A DNA stretch of 18,123 nt from NCBI GenBank assembly GCA_030917225.1, contig JAUPVD010000015.1, positions 1-18,123 of the forward strand. Reading direction: 5' to 3'. This document shows positions 7,341-15,828 of the stretch, in pieces. The notes beneath the pieces were generated by a model. That model did not search any database, had not been told where the DNA came from, and was given only the letters and a program-made list of their open reading frames with translations. This DNA comes from Pseudomonadota bacterium (GTDB lineage Bacteria; Pseudomonadota; Gammaproteobacteria; Burkholderiales; Rhodocyclaceae). The position numbers and the translations under genes were made by a program. Position 1 is the first letter of the stretch. Each line of letters opens with the position of its first letter.

Positions 7341-9134
7341 TCATTGTTGCTGCAACTGCCAAGCGCGGCGACGTGGATCCATCTGCTCGATGCGCTCCTG
7401 CGTATCGAGCAGGTCCTGCTTCCAGCTTTGTTCGTTCTGGATAACGGTCGGCTTGATCAGGACCACCAGTTCGCGCTTGCGCAGGGCGCCACCACGCTGC
7501 CCGAACAAGGCACCAATGCCTGGCGCAGAAGACAAACCGGCCATGCCGTTGTTGTCCCGAATCTGTTCCTGGCTCATCAAGCCGCCGATCGCCACGATAA
7601 ACCCGTCCTGTACGCGCACGATTGCATCAGTCTCATTGATCGACGAGGAAGCCAAGGGCAGCGTGAAGTTTCCGAGCGTGCCGAGGTCAATCGTCTTGTT
7701 CTTTTCCTGAACCACGGTCACCGACGGATGTACATGCAGCAGCACATTGCCTTCGTCATCGATCTGCGGTGTCACATCCAGCGCCACGCCGGAGAAGAAC
7801 GGCTGCAAGGTGATGTTGGGAATTGCATTCCCGGGGTTGCCGGCAGTCGTCGTCGTCTGCGAGGCACTGACGTTGGTGACGTAATAGTCATCCGTACCCA
7901 CCTTCAGCACGGCTTTCTGGTTGTTGATCGTGGCAACACGCGGGCTGGAAAGCACCTGCGTGTCCCCCTGTGTCTCAAGGAACGAAAGCAGGGCCGCAAA
8001 GTTGGCTGTCTGCAACGCCAGTCCAAAGAAGCCCTTGCCCAGAGCGTTCGCCACCATCGACCCACCGGCACCGGCAACCGCCGTAGCTGTCGTGGAGGCG
8101 GTGGCCGGGAACCCGGCCAAGCCGCTGCTGCCAGTAATGCCGCCAGCGCTGCCGATGATGCTCCCGGAGGTATTCAATGTCGTGCCCGGAGCAACGTTGC
8201 CGTAGGCGAAACGGTTATTGGAGCCACCGAAATGCGTCCAGTTGATACCTGTCTGATACGACTCGAACAGTTGTACCTCGACAATCTTCGCCTCCAGCAT
8301 CACCTGCCGCTCAACGATCACCTGGGTCGCTTTCAGGTAATTCTCGACAGCACGGATATCCGCAGGCATGCCCTTGACCAGAACGACGCCGGAGTGCGAA
8401 TTGAGGATCACACTGCGGCCGTCTCCGCTGCCGACTATCGTCGTCAGGGCCGTTCCCAGATCTCGCCAGAAATCTGCATCACTACGCGTCTGCACACGGG
8501 AACTGTCCGCCGAATTATTGCCGGAGGCCCCGGTATTTTGTGCAGGCTGAGAACCCGACGCCGTGCTGCTGCCAGAACTCCCACCGGGGTTCACCACGCT
8601 GGGCGAACTGGAAGTTATACGTGTTTCCGTCAACCCCTGACGACGGCTCGAGAGATAGTTGATCTGGAACATTCGCATCTGCATCGTGTTCGGCTGGATG
8701 AAGATGCGCGTTCCCTTGACGGTGAAATCGTAGCCATAGAGATCGCGAATCGTCTCCAGCGCCTCGCGCACAGTCACGTTCTTCAGGTTCAGCGTGATCG
8801 CACCGCCCACTTCCGGCGGTACCAACATGCTGAAGCGGGTCCCCGACACAATCGCCATGAACACCTGCGCCGCCGGGGCGCCATTCACTGCCAGATCAAA
8901 CCGATGCTCAGCGCCGAGCGTCGGCGAAGCGCCCATATCGAGCGAAGGCATCATCGCCTGGTTGATGGCGTCATTGCTGGCCGGCTTCCCCGACCCCACG
9001 GCACCCTTCATTTCCTGACTGACGCGATCAAAGGTCGCGCCAGGTTGGCGCAGAGGCGTGCTACACGCTGTCGTCAGCAGCGCCATCGCAAGCGCCATTG
9101 GGAGCAACAGCCAGGCTTTCGATCGCTGGTTCAT
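7341..9134 (-). CDS. mshL: MSHA outer-membrane secretin MshL
   Basis: MshL forms the outer-membrane channel through which the MSHA pilus emerges. The 597-residue product has a lipoprotein-like signal (LLPMALAMALLTTAC, candidate lipidated Cys24; the -3 Thr makes the lipobox imperfect). An N-terminal secretin/STN domain follows at about 75-165 (FDLAVNGAPAAQVFMAIV, then NLKNVTVREALETIRDLYGY). Next is an N1-type region (SGVVLVKGMPADIRAVENYL). The C-terminal secretin domain at about 290-560 shows VLSSPRVATINNQKAVLKVG and the gate/barrel segments GVALDVTPQIDDEGNVLLHVHP and VRVQDGFIVAIGGLMSQEQ. A Ser/Gly/Asn-rich linker occupies about 185-210. Its ATG overlaps the mshK stop in ATGA at 9131-9134. Confidence 0.96.
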   Translation of the reverse strand: MNQRSKAWLLLPMALAMALLTTACSTPLRQPGATFDRVSQEMKGAVGSGKPASNDAINQAMMPSLDMGASPTLGAEHRFDLAVNGAPAAQVFMAIVSGTRFSMLVPPEVGGAITLNLKNVTVREALETIRDLYGYDFTVKGTRIFIQPNTMQMRMFQINYLSSRRQGLTETRITSSSPSVVNPGGSSGSSTASGSQPAQNTGASGNNSADSSRVQTRSDADFWRDLGTALTTIVGSGDGRSVILNSHSGVVLVKGMPADIRAVENYLKATQVIVERQVMLEAKIVEVQLFESYQTGINWTHFGGSNNRFAYGNVAPGTTLNTSGSIIGSAGGITGSSGLAGFPATASTTATAVAGAGGSMVANALGKGFFGLALQTANFAALLSFLETQGDTQVLSSPRVATINNQKAVLKVGTDDYYVTNVSASQTTTTAGNPGNAIPNITLQPFFSGVALDVTPQIDDEGNVLLHVHPSVTVVQEKNKTIDLGTLGNFTLPLASSSINETDAIVRVQDGFIVAIGGLMSQEQIRDNNGMAGLSSAPGIGALFGQRGGALRKRELVVLIKPTVIQNEQSWKQDLLDTQERIEQMDPRRRAWQLQQQ

Positions 9135-9526
9135 GGTTTATCCTTTTGGCGCTTTGCCACGCGCTTTGTCACGCTTGATTTTTTCTCGACATCCGGCGTC
9201 AGAAAGAGCCGCTCGATCCCGTCAGGCCCTTCCAGCACCACTCCGCTCTCTGTCACCCGAGTCAATCGCGCACCCCCGACCATCCCGCCAAGCGGCACGA
9301 CCTGCCCCTCGATGACCGCAGCGGGGCGCCCGTTTTTCGGCAGCACCACCGAGGTCAGTCGAGAAGATGAGATATCGGCAACAGCACCCGCATCATTTCC
9401 TGCCACCACTGCCGGCGGCCGCGTCGGATCCGGCAGCGACTCCGGTGGCACGGCATACGCAAACCCTGCTGCGGCAACACATGCTGCAAGCAGAAGGAGC
9501 CGAGCTGGCTTCAGATTTCCAGCCAT
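9131..9526 (-). CDS. mshK: MSHA biogenesis protein MshK (PilP/GspC-like)
   Basis: This is a small periplasmic protein, 131 residues from the ATG at 9526. A Sec-type signal peptide covers about residues 1-27 (ARLLLLAACVAAAGFAYA). The conserved LPDPTRPP motif just after cleavage is typical of MshK and of related PilP/GspC-like secretin partners. A small beta domain follows (TSVVLPKNGRPAAVIEGQVV, then GGARLTRVTESGVVLEG) and the C-terminus is basic. It probably contacts the secretin MshL. An upstream in-frame start at 9649 is rejected because it adds residues lying inside mshJ and removes the signal peptide from the N-terminus. The gene overlaps the mshJ end by 16 nt and the mshL start by 4 nt. 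Confidence 0.82.
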   Translation of the reverse strand: MAGNLKPARLLLLAACVAAAGFAYAVPPESLPDPTRPPAVVAGNDAGAVADISSSRLTSVVLPKNGRPAAVIEGQVVPLGGMVGGARLTRVTESGVVLEGPDGIERLFLTPDVEKKSSVTKRVAKRQKDKP

Positions 9527-10218
9527 GATCTTTCCATGTTCAGCGTATACACCGTCAGTGTCAGCACGGCCTGGGGATACTCGGTCACCGAAAAGCGCAC
9601 ATCTCCCCACAACACCTTTTGCTGGGAAGATTCCAGCTGGGAAACCCATGCCAGAAGATCGGCATAGCGACCTTCGAGGCGCAACTCGACACCATGCCTG
9701 TACAACCCCGGCAAACCTGCAGACGGCATCGGTTCGGCAACCTTCGACGCATCCGCACCCTTGCTCCCATCCGAAATGCCCGCAGCGAGATTGACCGGGG
9801 TCAGCGACTTGAAGCTGATCAGCTTCACCTGGGCATTGCGGGAAAGCAGGCGCTCAAGCACCGAATTCATCTGCTCCGGCGCCACCAGCCCTGTTTCAAG
9901 GTTTTTCAAGGCCGCATCGACCGTCGCGAGCTCCTTCTGCAAGGTAGCCACTTCTGCGCGCTTTGCCGCATCGGGGTCAATCTGCAACTGCGATCGCAAG
10001 GACTGCAATTGCACACGCGTCGCCCCGAGATCCTGGGTGGCCTGCGCAATCTGCTGCACCGCCGCGCGGGAGCGGACGAAATTGGGATCGATCAGCAGCG
10101 TCATGCCCAGCATGAGCACGCCACCAATCGTGGCGGCGGCCAACAGGGCGCGCTCCCGCTGCGAATAGCCGTTGAAGCGCGCAGCAATCGCCACCCATTT
10201 TTCCTTGAAGGCGCTCAT
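9511..10218 (-). CDS. mshJ: MSHA biogenesis protein MshJ (PilO/GspM-like)
   Basis: This is a bitopic inner-membrane protein of the alignment subcomplex, equivalent to PilO/GspM. The 235-residue product has a short cytoplasmic N-terminus and one transmembrane helix (about 25-43, LLAAATIGGVLMLGMTLLI). A periplasmic coiled-coil rich in Gln, Leu and Lys runs about 50-105 (VQQIAQATQDL, then LQSLRSQLQ). A ferredoxin-like C-terminal domain ends the protein (HGVELRLEGRYADLLAWVSQLES, a PilO/GspM hallmark). The start at 10218 overlaps the stop of the PilN-like gene in ATGA. An overlap of 16 nt joins it to mshK. Between the PilN-like gene and mshK is the normal MshJ position. Confidence 0.9.
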   Translation of the reverse strand: MSAFKEKWVAIAARFNGYSQRERALLAAATIGGVLMLGMTLLIDPNFVRSRAAVQQIAQATQDLGATRVQLQSLRSQLQIDPDAAKRAEVATLQKELATVDAALKNLETGLVAPEQMNSVLERLLSRNAQVKLISFKSLTPVNLAAGISDGSKGADASKVAEPMPSAGLPGLYRHGVELRLEGRYADLLAWVSQLESSQQKVLWGDVRFSVTEYPQAVLTLTVYTLNMERSWLEI

Positions 10219-10904
10219 GGCCGCCCCCCTGCCGGGCTTGTTGCCGCAGCTGAAGCACGCAAGACAAATTCGGTATAGCGCGGCACCGCACCAACAATCG
10301 CAGGCTTGGCCGCTGCGTTTGCGACGCCAGCACTCGCAGCACCCGCTGCCGCCGCATCTTCCGCCACGGCACGCATATCGAGGGCGACAAAACGACGGCC
10401 ACGGAAAGCCGGTTCAGCATTCAAGCGACGGATATAGGCAGGCAAAAGCGAAGAATCCAGCAGACGGCCGCGAATCTCGAAATCGTCGGGCGCCACGACA
10501 AACCCCGTCAACCAGACACCATCGACGATCTGTCGCGAAAAACCGCGCATCACATCAGCGACACCGCCGCTGCCGCTCGAAGCAAAGCCGGTAGCCAGTC
10601 GAAACAGTTCCTTGCGCTGGGTGGCTGCATTTTTGAGCCTGACAGCTTCCTGCTCAAGCATCGGATCCGTTTTCCTTGCCGCCAACTGGGCCGTCGCCGC
10701 CTGCAATTCCTTCTGGCCGACCTGCACTTCTTCGGCAAGCGCAGCCTGTCGCTGTTGTTCCGTACGAGCTTGTACCAGTGAATAGGCATACAGCGCCACA
10801 ACCAGCAACACGGCCACTCCTGCGCCACCGGCAACCATATCGAAGGCCAGCCAGTCGCGCTTGTGGCGAAGGGCCGGGTTGAGCAGGTTGATTTCCTGGC
10901 TCAT
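10215..10904 (-). CDS. PilN-like MSHA biogenesis protein (second MshI-type gene)
   Basis: This 229-residue bitopic membrane protein resembles PilN. The N-terminus MSQEINLLNPALRHKRDWL has the INLLP-like motif by which PilN docks into a groove of the PilM-like partner. A transmembrane helix follows (about 21-43, FDMVAGGAGVAVLLVVALYA), then a coiled-coil (about 45-100) and a PilN-type periplasmic domain (VWLTGFVVAPDDFEIRGRLLDSS). In Vibrio-type loci PilM- and PilN-like parts are described under MshI names. Here they are two genes, so I leave the symbol blank. The start at 10904 overlaps the stop of the PilM-like gene in ATGA. A 15-residue upstream extension in the same frame is unlikely. Confidence 0.88.
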   Translation of the reverse strand: MSQEINLLNPALRHKRDWLAFDMVAGGAGVAVLLVVALYAYSLVQARTEQQRQAALAEEVQVGQKELQAATAQLAARKTDPMLEQEAVRLKNAATQRKELFRLATGFASSGSGGVADVMRGFSRQIVDGVWLTGFVVAPDDFEIRGRLLDSSLLPAYIRRLNAEPAFRGRRFVALDMRAVAEDAAAAGAASAGVANAAAKPAIVGAVPRYTEFVLRASAAATSPAGGRP

Positions 10905-11827
10905 GCAGCCTCCGGCGAACGCAAGGCAGCGCCAATGACGTGCAGGCACTGCGCCTGGCGGGCAGGGTCACGCAGCTCCGGAATCGACGGAAAATCGCAG
11001 ACCGTCGAAAGATCCAGTGCTCGCACAGGCAAATAAAGATTTTCGGCCAGATAGGGCTGCAGTTCGCCAACTTCAGGGCTGCTCGCCACCACCATGCTGG
11101 CAACGGATACAAAACCGTACAGCCGGTCGAAATTGTCGAGCGTCCGCTGCAGCTCAAGCATCACACGCTCAAGCATCTGTGATCGCCTGTCCGCATCCGC
11201 CCCGGCAAGTTGCGTGGCCGACACCTCGATGCGCCGGACCGAATACAGCTCCCCGCGATAAGTGATGGTCAGCAAACCACCGGATTCGCCGAGATGCAGG
11301 AAAGCGAGCCCACGCCCTTCCTCTTCGAACAATGCCGCAACATTCCGCTGCGCCATCTCGAAAACATCCACCGCTTTCAAGTCGAGGCCGGACTGATCGA
11401 AAGCCTGGATGCACGGCCCCAGCACGGCATTGTTTGCCGCCACGGCCATCACCGACGGCGTGCGCCCGCTCGTCTGCTCAGAAGGAATCCGGATAACGTC
11501 GATCGTTGCGTTCTCGACCGGATAGTTCAGCGTTTCCTTGATGCTCCAGCGCAGGGCTGAAACCAGTTCGGCTTCAGGCACGGCCGGGGCTTCCATCTGC
11601 GTCACCGAATACGCAGCGGGATCAAGCAGCGTCGTGCACCCGAACGACTGAAGCCCCCCCTGTTTTCTCAAGGCAGTCAGCGCCTTTGCGTCATCGTCAC
11701 CGCGCGCATAGGAATCGAGGCGAAGCAACTGAGGGCGAGCACCGGCTCCACGCACCGCGTGAACTACATCGATGCGCCCCGGAAACATTCCGAAAGCCAG
11801 CCAGCCCTCACGCCGACGTTTAAACAA
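10901..11827 (-). CDS. mshI: MSHA biogenesis protein MshI (PilM-like, actin-fold)
   Basis: This is a cytoplasmic actin-like protein equivalent to PilM/GspL. It binds the N-terminus of the PilN-like partner and links the pilus machine to the ATPase. The 308-residue product shows ALRWSIKETLNYPVENATIDVIRI, a hallmark of PilM/MshI-type proteins, then VMAVAANNAVLGPCIQAF, LKAVDVFEMAQRNVAAL and GLAFLHLGESGGLLTITYRGE (nucleotide-fold segments). The start is a TTG (11827-11825) with GAGG 5 nt upstream. It places FKRRREGWLAFG, the expected opening, at the N-terminus. A run of seven G (coding strand; + strand C7 at 11654-11660) lies within codons about 56-58. It is the first gene after the AT-rich gap and so probably the first gene of the assembly sub-operon. 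Confidence 0.9.
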   Translation of the reverse strand: MFKRRREGWLAFGMFPGRIDVVHAVRGAGARPQLLRLDSYARGDDDAKALTALRKQGGLQSFGCTTLLDPAAYSVTQMEAPAVPEAELVSALRWSIKETLNYPVENATIDVIRIPSEQTSGRTPSVMAVAANNAVLGPCIQAFDQSGLDLKAVDVFEMAQRNVAALFEEEGRGLAFLHLGESGGLLTITYRGELYSVRRIEVSATQLAGADADRRSQMLERVMLELQRTLDNFDRLYGFVSVASMVVASSPEVGELQPYLAENLYLPVRALDLSTVCDFPSIPELRDPARQAQCLHVIGAALRSPEAA

Positions 11828-11923
11828 TCTCGCCTCGCCCTTTTATTAGAATCTTGGTTAATAATACACCACAACCCATTAATTAAAATGTGATTTTTTA
11901 CTCAAGAAGCCGGCGAAAAACGC
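11828..11923 (-). promoter_or_regulatory. AT-rich gap between mshQ and mshI with a candidate promoter
   Basis: This 96-bp gap is the only sizeable non-coding break between mshC and mshN. By my count the stretch 11841-11900 has only 13 G or C in 60 bases, against a GC-rich background. A - strand TATTAT (11866-11861) would place a transcription start about 27 nt before the mshI TTG. I find no good -35, so the promoter call is weak. It may be helped by AT-rich upstream DNA. No terminator hairpin with a T-run follows mshQ. Confidence 0.4.
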
Positions 11924-14900
11924 TCAGTAGAAGTAGTTCTCGCGCATGTCGATCCATTGCCCCTTGAAAACCCCGAAAGTGGCCGTCGCCCAAGGCGGGT
12001 TGTCGTATTTCGTCGGGGTCGCATCGGCCACGCCGGGCAATGCCGGCCAGCGGCCGTAAAGATAGGTGAGCCCGGCGGTATTCAGGTCGGCCCAGACGTT
12101 GACGCTGCCGTTGTTCGCAGCCCCCGGTGCCGACAGGACGATACGCCCCTTGCCCGCTGCAATCGCCAAAGCACCTGAGGTCACCGCCGTCTCGCCCGCA
12201 TTCAGGTTCCTGGCGTAATCGCGCAGCCCCTGGTTAGCCACCGGCAGACGCGTGCAACTGTCGCTGCCATTGGGCACAAATGCCGTGCCGTTCCAGCGCA
12301 GGATCTCGGCGCCAATCGCCAACGGCTGCAGCTCCGAGCCATGCGCCGGTAACAGCCGCATCTGGCCGAAATACAGGGTCGTCGAACCCAGCGTCTTGTG
12401 ATCCGGGCCGGAAACCCCGCCGGAATTGTCGGTATCGAGGTCATGAGTCAGTATCTGCACGCCATCCGAATCGACCGGCGCCACCCCGATCGCTGCCGTA
12501 TTGAACGGCCCATCGGGTCCGACCCGATTATTGGCCGGCGTCGTCAGGCTCGAAACGGTCACGGTTCCGCTCAAGGCAACCGTTCCGGCATCCGCCGCAC
12601 CGAAAGCCGGCCAGGTGCCGGCAAAACCGGTGGCTGAAACTCGCGTCGATAGCGCCGTGAATGCAGGCGCCGTTGCCGCCGCACCAAACCCCAGGCTGGT
12701 GATGCTGGTTGCCGAAGGCGTCACCGCCAGCTTGGCCAGCGCCCCCGCGTAGTTGCGGGTGATGCTCCCGGAACCCGACCAGGCTTCGAGCGTGAATGAG
12801 GCGCCCATCGCCTCGTCGAGATAGCTGAAGGCAGAAGCCGGCGCACAGGCCAGCGCCTGCCGATTAACCAGAGACGCGCCACTGATGCGGAATTCGTTGG
12901 GAACGAAGCGACCAACGCCAGCCGTATTTGAGGACAGGCCGAAGTTGCAGCCGTATTTTCCAGCAGCGTTCTTGGTGTTCGAATAGCTGTCAGGCACGCA
13001 ATCGCCATACGTGCTGACGCTGTCGACCCCGGTCCAGGAACTCGTCAATTTGAGTGAATCGCACTGCGCCACGGTCATTGAGGCACATTCCGTCGCCGTC
13101 TGCACACCGTCGTAAATGCCGCGCGGCGTGACCGTATCGGTTGCCGGGTTGTACCCGGGCAACAGGAAGGCGCCGACTTCGCTATAGGTGAAGGTCGAAC
13201 CGCTTGCCGTTGAAGACCCGCTCCCGGAAGTGGCCCCCGGGAAGGTCGCCGGGGCAACCACGCCCGCAACCGTAGCCGGCGCAACGGCCTGCAGCGCAGT
13301 GTTGTTGATCTTGAGCACGCCCGTGTAACCACCAGCATTGCCGGCGACGCCTGCGGTCGTCGCGGTCAGGTTGAAGGTGTCGTTGCCAGCGCGGAAGATC
13401 GGCGTACCAGCGGTCGTCGCATTGGTCGCATTGGTCGACACCGCCGAAGTCAAGGAAGTCGGGCGTACCGAAAACGCATCGGTTGCGCAGGCTGTAGTGG
13501 TGCCGTCGGTAATGATCGCCGCCAGCTTGCTGTAGGCGCTATTCAACGTAAAGTCGGCAGACTGCTTCTGGCCGGCATTGGCCGGCGCAAACGAGAGCAC
13601 CTGCGACCCGCCGGTGACAGCGGTCTTGGCCTTGCACGCAGCGCTGCAGTAATTGGCCTGCGAACTGTCGAGCACGCAGGCGTTGTCGCTGTTATCGACC
13701 AGCTTGACCGTGACATTCTTGGTGCCGGACACGACATAAAGGGTCTGGATCTGGCTGTTGGCCAGCGCAGCGACGTTGAGCTTGAACGGCACTCCGACCA
13801 GCTTCGTGTAAATGTGGCCGGTAAGGTAATTCTGCACCGCAATCGGCGGCGTACCATACGCGTCGTCGATAGCATTGAATCCGCTGGCCGCACCGCCGCT
13901 GGGCGGATACACGGTCTGCGCACAGATGCGCAGGCTGCCGATCTCGTGGATGTTGGTCGAACCGCCGGTCGAACCGGTAAAGGAAATCTGCCAGTTGGCC
14001 GGCACCGGGTCCTGCGTAAAACCTTGGGCGGTGGCAGCGGCATAGACGTTCGGAATCGAAATCAACGACCCGTAGCCGGTACCCGTGTCGCGATTCACGG
14101 CAATGGCCGTACTGGTCGGCTCGCCACGAGCATCGACAATCACCTGGTAGGTATGTCCCGGCGAAGCGGAAGAAGAGCCGGCATTGTCGACGCCCGGCGC
14201 CAGGGTCGCGGTACCGCCTAGCCAGCGATAACCGTTCGCGCCGGTACCGGAACCGCGAGCACCGACGGAATCGACTCTGAAACCGGGGCCGCCGAGCCGG
14301 CCCTCTGTCGGGTTCTGGTAATTGCCAAATTCGTCCATTGCCACACCCAACCAGCCACCGGCAAATCCGTTCACCCCGGAGCGTTGGGCATAGCCCAGGG
14401 AACCGCCGAACGCCCCCGGTACGGCGGGCACCGAATAATCGGAGAGCGTTACAGCCACACCGTCGGCGCCGCTGCCGTTATAGGCAAACAGGTCGAATTC
14501 GACCGAAATGTAGTTACCGGAGGCCGGGAAAATACCCGGCACCGTCGCCGCCTTGGCATTGTTGCCTGTGCTGTTGGTCAAACGCAGGTAACCGGAATTG
14601 GTAATGTTCGGCAGGATGCCAGTCGAATCGCTGGTCGACACGATCCAGTTCGAACCGAAGATGGTTGAAGGGTTCAGCGTTGCGCGGCTGAAGGTGTCGC
14701 AGACGCAGCTTAGCGTCAACCCACTTGGCGTATTGGCAGGCTGCGTGCAGACAAAAGGAACGGTATAGCTAACCGAGATCTGCAGATGATCGACACTGAC
14801 CGTGCGTGCATTACCCGCTGTTCCGTTCTTGTATGCCGCGAAGGCAACACCGAAATTTGCCGCATTGATATCGGCAGGAGTCCAGGTCGTACCCCACAGA

Positions 14901-15379
14901 TCTGCTGCACCGCCATGTGCTTCCACCACATCGGAGGTCGTGTAGTCGGTCGTTGTCGAACGGTCGGTGGAGCCCCTCACTCCGCCCTTGATCAGACGAA
15001 CGGCCGAATCCCTGACCAGCGTATTCGAGGCATTCCTCTCGGCATTGACGGTAATGCCGGTAATCGTGGCTGTCGCCGGGATCGCGAAACCATAGCCGGT
15101 GCACTCGAGGTAGTTGGTAACCTGGTTATCGTTGACGCTTGCCGTTGCATAGTTGTCATTGCTCGACGCCGCATTCCCCGGGCTCGACCACGCCTGTGTG
15201 CCGGTAGCCGCCGTGTTCTGACACGACGTCGGGCTGGCAGTAGCCGTCAGGGCATTTGCCAGCGGGCTCGCAAGCAGGCCGGCCAATGCGACAGCGAGCA
15301 CCGCCAGATAGCGGACAGTTCCTGGTAAATCGCGTGTTCGCATTGTCAAACCCGCCTCTCCACGCTCGATTGCGCTCAT
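11924..15379 (-). CDS. mshQ: MshQ: large secreted MSHA-associated protein with lectin-like domain
   Basis: This 1151-residue exported protein is probably the adhesive tip or a minor component of the MSHA pilus. A Sec signal ends near ANA|L at about residue 43. Domain 1 (about 45-207) resembles beta-sandwich domains of phage and surface proteins (YGFAIPATATITGITVNAER, DLWGTTWTPADINAANFGVA). Domain 2 (about 228-488) is L-type-lectin-like: EFDLFAYNGSGADGVAVTL, GGSLGYAQ, GGWLGVAMDEFGNYQ. Domain 3 (about 500-1151) matches the DUF6701-type MshQ C-terminus and ends in YDNPPWATATFGVFKG and DMRENYFY. Several Cys pairs (for example in ANYCSAACKAK) suggest disulfides. The start at 15379 gives the ATGA overlap used by neighbouring genes. 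ATG 15343 (residue 13) would give a more standard signal peptide and is a real alternative. It follows mshP and lies before the AT-rich gap. Confidence 0.9.
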   Translation of the reverse strand: MSAIERGEAGLTMRTRDLPGTVRYLAVLAVALAGLLASPLANALTATASPTSCQNTAATGTQAWSSPGNAASSNDNYATASVNDNQVTNYLECTGYGFAIPATATITGITVNAERNASNTLVRDSAVRLIKGGVRGSTDRSTTTDYTTSDVVEAHGGAADLWGTTWTPADINAANFGVAFAAYKNGTAGNARTVSVDHLQISVSYTVPFVCTQPANTPSGLTLSCVCDTFSRATLNPSTIFGSNWIVSTSDSTGILPNITNSGYLRLTNSTGNNAKAATVPGIFPASGNYISVEFDLFAYNGSGADGVAVTLSDYSVPAVPGAFGGSLGYAQRSGVNGFAGGWLGVAMDEFGNYQNPTEGRLGGPGFRVDSVGARGSGTGANGYRWLGGTATLAPGVDNAGSSSASPGHTYQVIVDARGEPTSTAIAVNRDTGTGYGSLISIPNVYAAATAQGFTQDPVPANWQISFTGSTGGSTNIHEIGSLRICAQTVYPPSGGAASGFNAIDDAYGTPPIAVQNYLTGHIYTKLVGVPFKLNVAALANSQIQTLYVVSGTKNVTVKLVDNSDNACVLDSSQANYCSAACKAKTAVTGGSQVLSFAPANAGQKQSADFTLNSAYSKLAAIITDGTTTACATDAFSVRPTSLTSAVSTNATNATTAGTPIFRAGNDTFNLTATTAGVAGNAGGYTGVLKINNTALQAVAPATVAGVVAPATFPGATSGSGSSTASGSTFTYSEVGAFLLPGYNPATDTVTPRGIYDGVQTATECASMTVAQCDSLKLTSSWTGVDSVSTYGDCVPDSYSNTKNAAGKYGCNFGLSSNTAGVGRFVPNEFRISGASLVNRQALACAPASAFSYLDEAMGASFTLEAWSGSGSITRNYAGALAKLAVTPSATSITSLGFGAAATAPAFTALSTRVSATGFAGTWPAFGAADAGTVALSGTVTVSSLTTPANNRVGPDGPFNTAAIGVAPVDSDGVQILTHDLDTDNSGGVSGPDHKTLGSTTLYFGQMRLLPAHGSELQPLAIGAEILRWNGTAFVPNGSDSCTRLPVANQGLRDYARNLNAGETAVTSGALAIAAGKGRIVLSAPGAANNGSVNVWADLNTAGLTYLYGRWPALPGVADATPTKYDNPPWATATFGVFKGQWIDMRENYFY

Positions 15380-15828
15380 CGCCCGGCCACCACCGACAAC
15401 CGCCGCTCGACATAACCATCGCCGGGGGCACCATTCGGACAGGCGCCGGCTGCCGGCTGGTTACAGGCCGTGGCAACGATACGGCGCACGGTCACATCCG
15501 TTCCCGCTTCGTTGTTGGGCGCAGCGGCCGCATTCAGGCAATCCACCGTCACCGTAAAAGCTCCCAGCCCGCCACCGGGGTTGAAGGAAGTTCCGGCAGC
15601 GCAGGCATTGTTCCGCTTGAAATTGTAGATGCCCCACTCGACGCCGGCCCGTGCCGCCTGATAGGCGCGCGAACCCTGGATGTCGGCCGTATGTCCCGCC
15701 TGCTGATGGGTGGACACAACGACGATGAAACCGGCCAGTGCTGCCAGGATGACGATCAGAAAGATCGCCGAGACCAGGGCAAAGCCGCGATCACGGGACG
15801 ACGGAGGGGAGCAGGTTCGAGGGCTCAT
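15376..15828 (-). CDS. mshP: MSHA minor pilin-like protein MshP
   Basis: This 150-residue protein is prepilin-like. It has a 15-residue leader ending in DRG, then FALVSAIFLIVILAALAGFIVVV as the hydrophobic N-terminal helix. Position 5 of the mature form is Ser rather than the usual Glu. I recall this as typical of the MshP/GspK-like subset, in which a subunit without Glu5 sits at the pilus tip. The periplasmic part includes AYQAARAGVEWGIYNFK, a feature of PilX/MshP-type minor pilins, and four Cys. Both ends use ATGA overlaps, with mshO upstream and mshQ downstream, consistent with co-translation with the MshQ adhesin. Confidence 0.9.
   Translation of the reverse strand: MSPRTCSPPSSRDRGFALVSAIFLIVILAALAGFIVVVSTHQQAGHTADIQGSRAYQAARAGVEWGIYNFKRNNACAAGTSFNPGGGLGAFTVTVDCLNAAAAPNNEAGTDVTVRRIVATACNQPAAGACPNGAPGDGYVERRLSVVAGR

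Noticed and set aside
7263..9794. 843-codon open frame on the + strand opposite mshM, mshL, mshK and mshJ
   Set aside because: It is a shadow of GC-rich coding DNA. The translation is rich in Arg, His and Gln with no domain, while the - strand carries recognisable secretin and ATPase genes.
13416..13437. Two and a half copies of the 9-mer GTCGCATTG in mshQ
   Set aside because: The unit is a multiple of three and encodes a Thr-Asn-Ala repeat. Length change would not cause a frameshift, and the tract is too short to count as a tandem-repeat feature.
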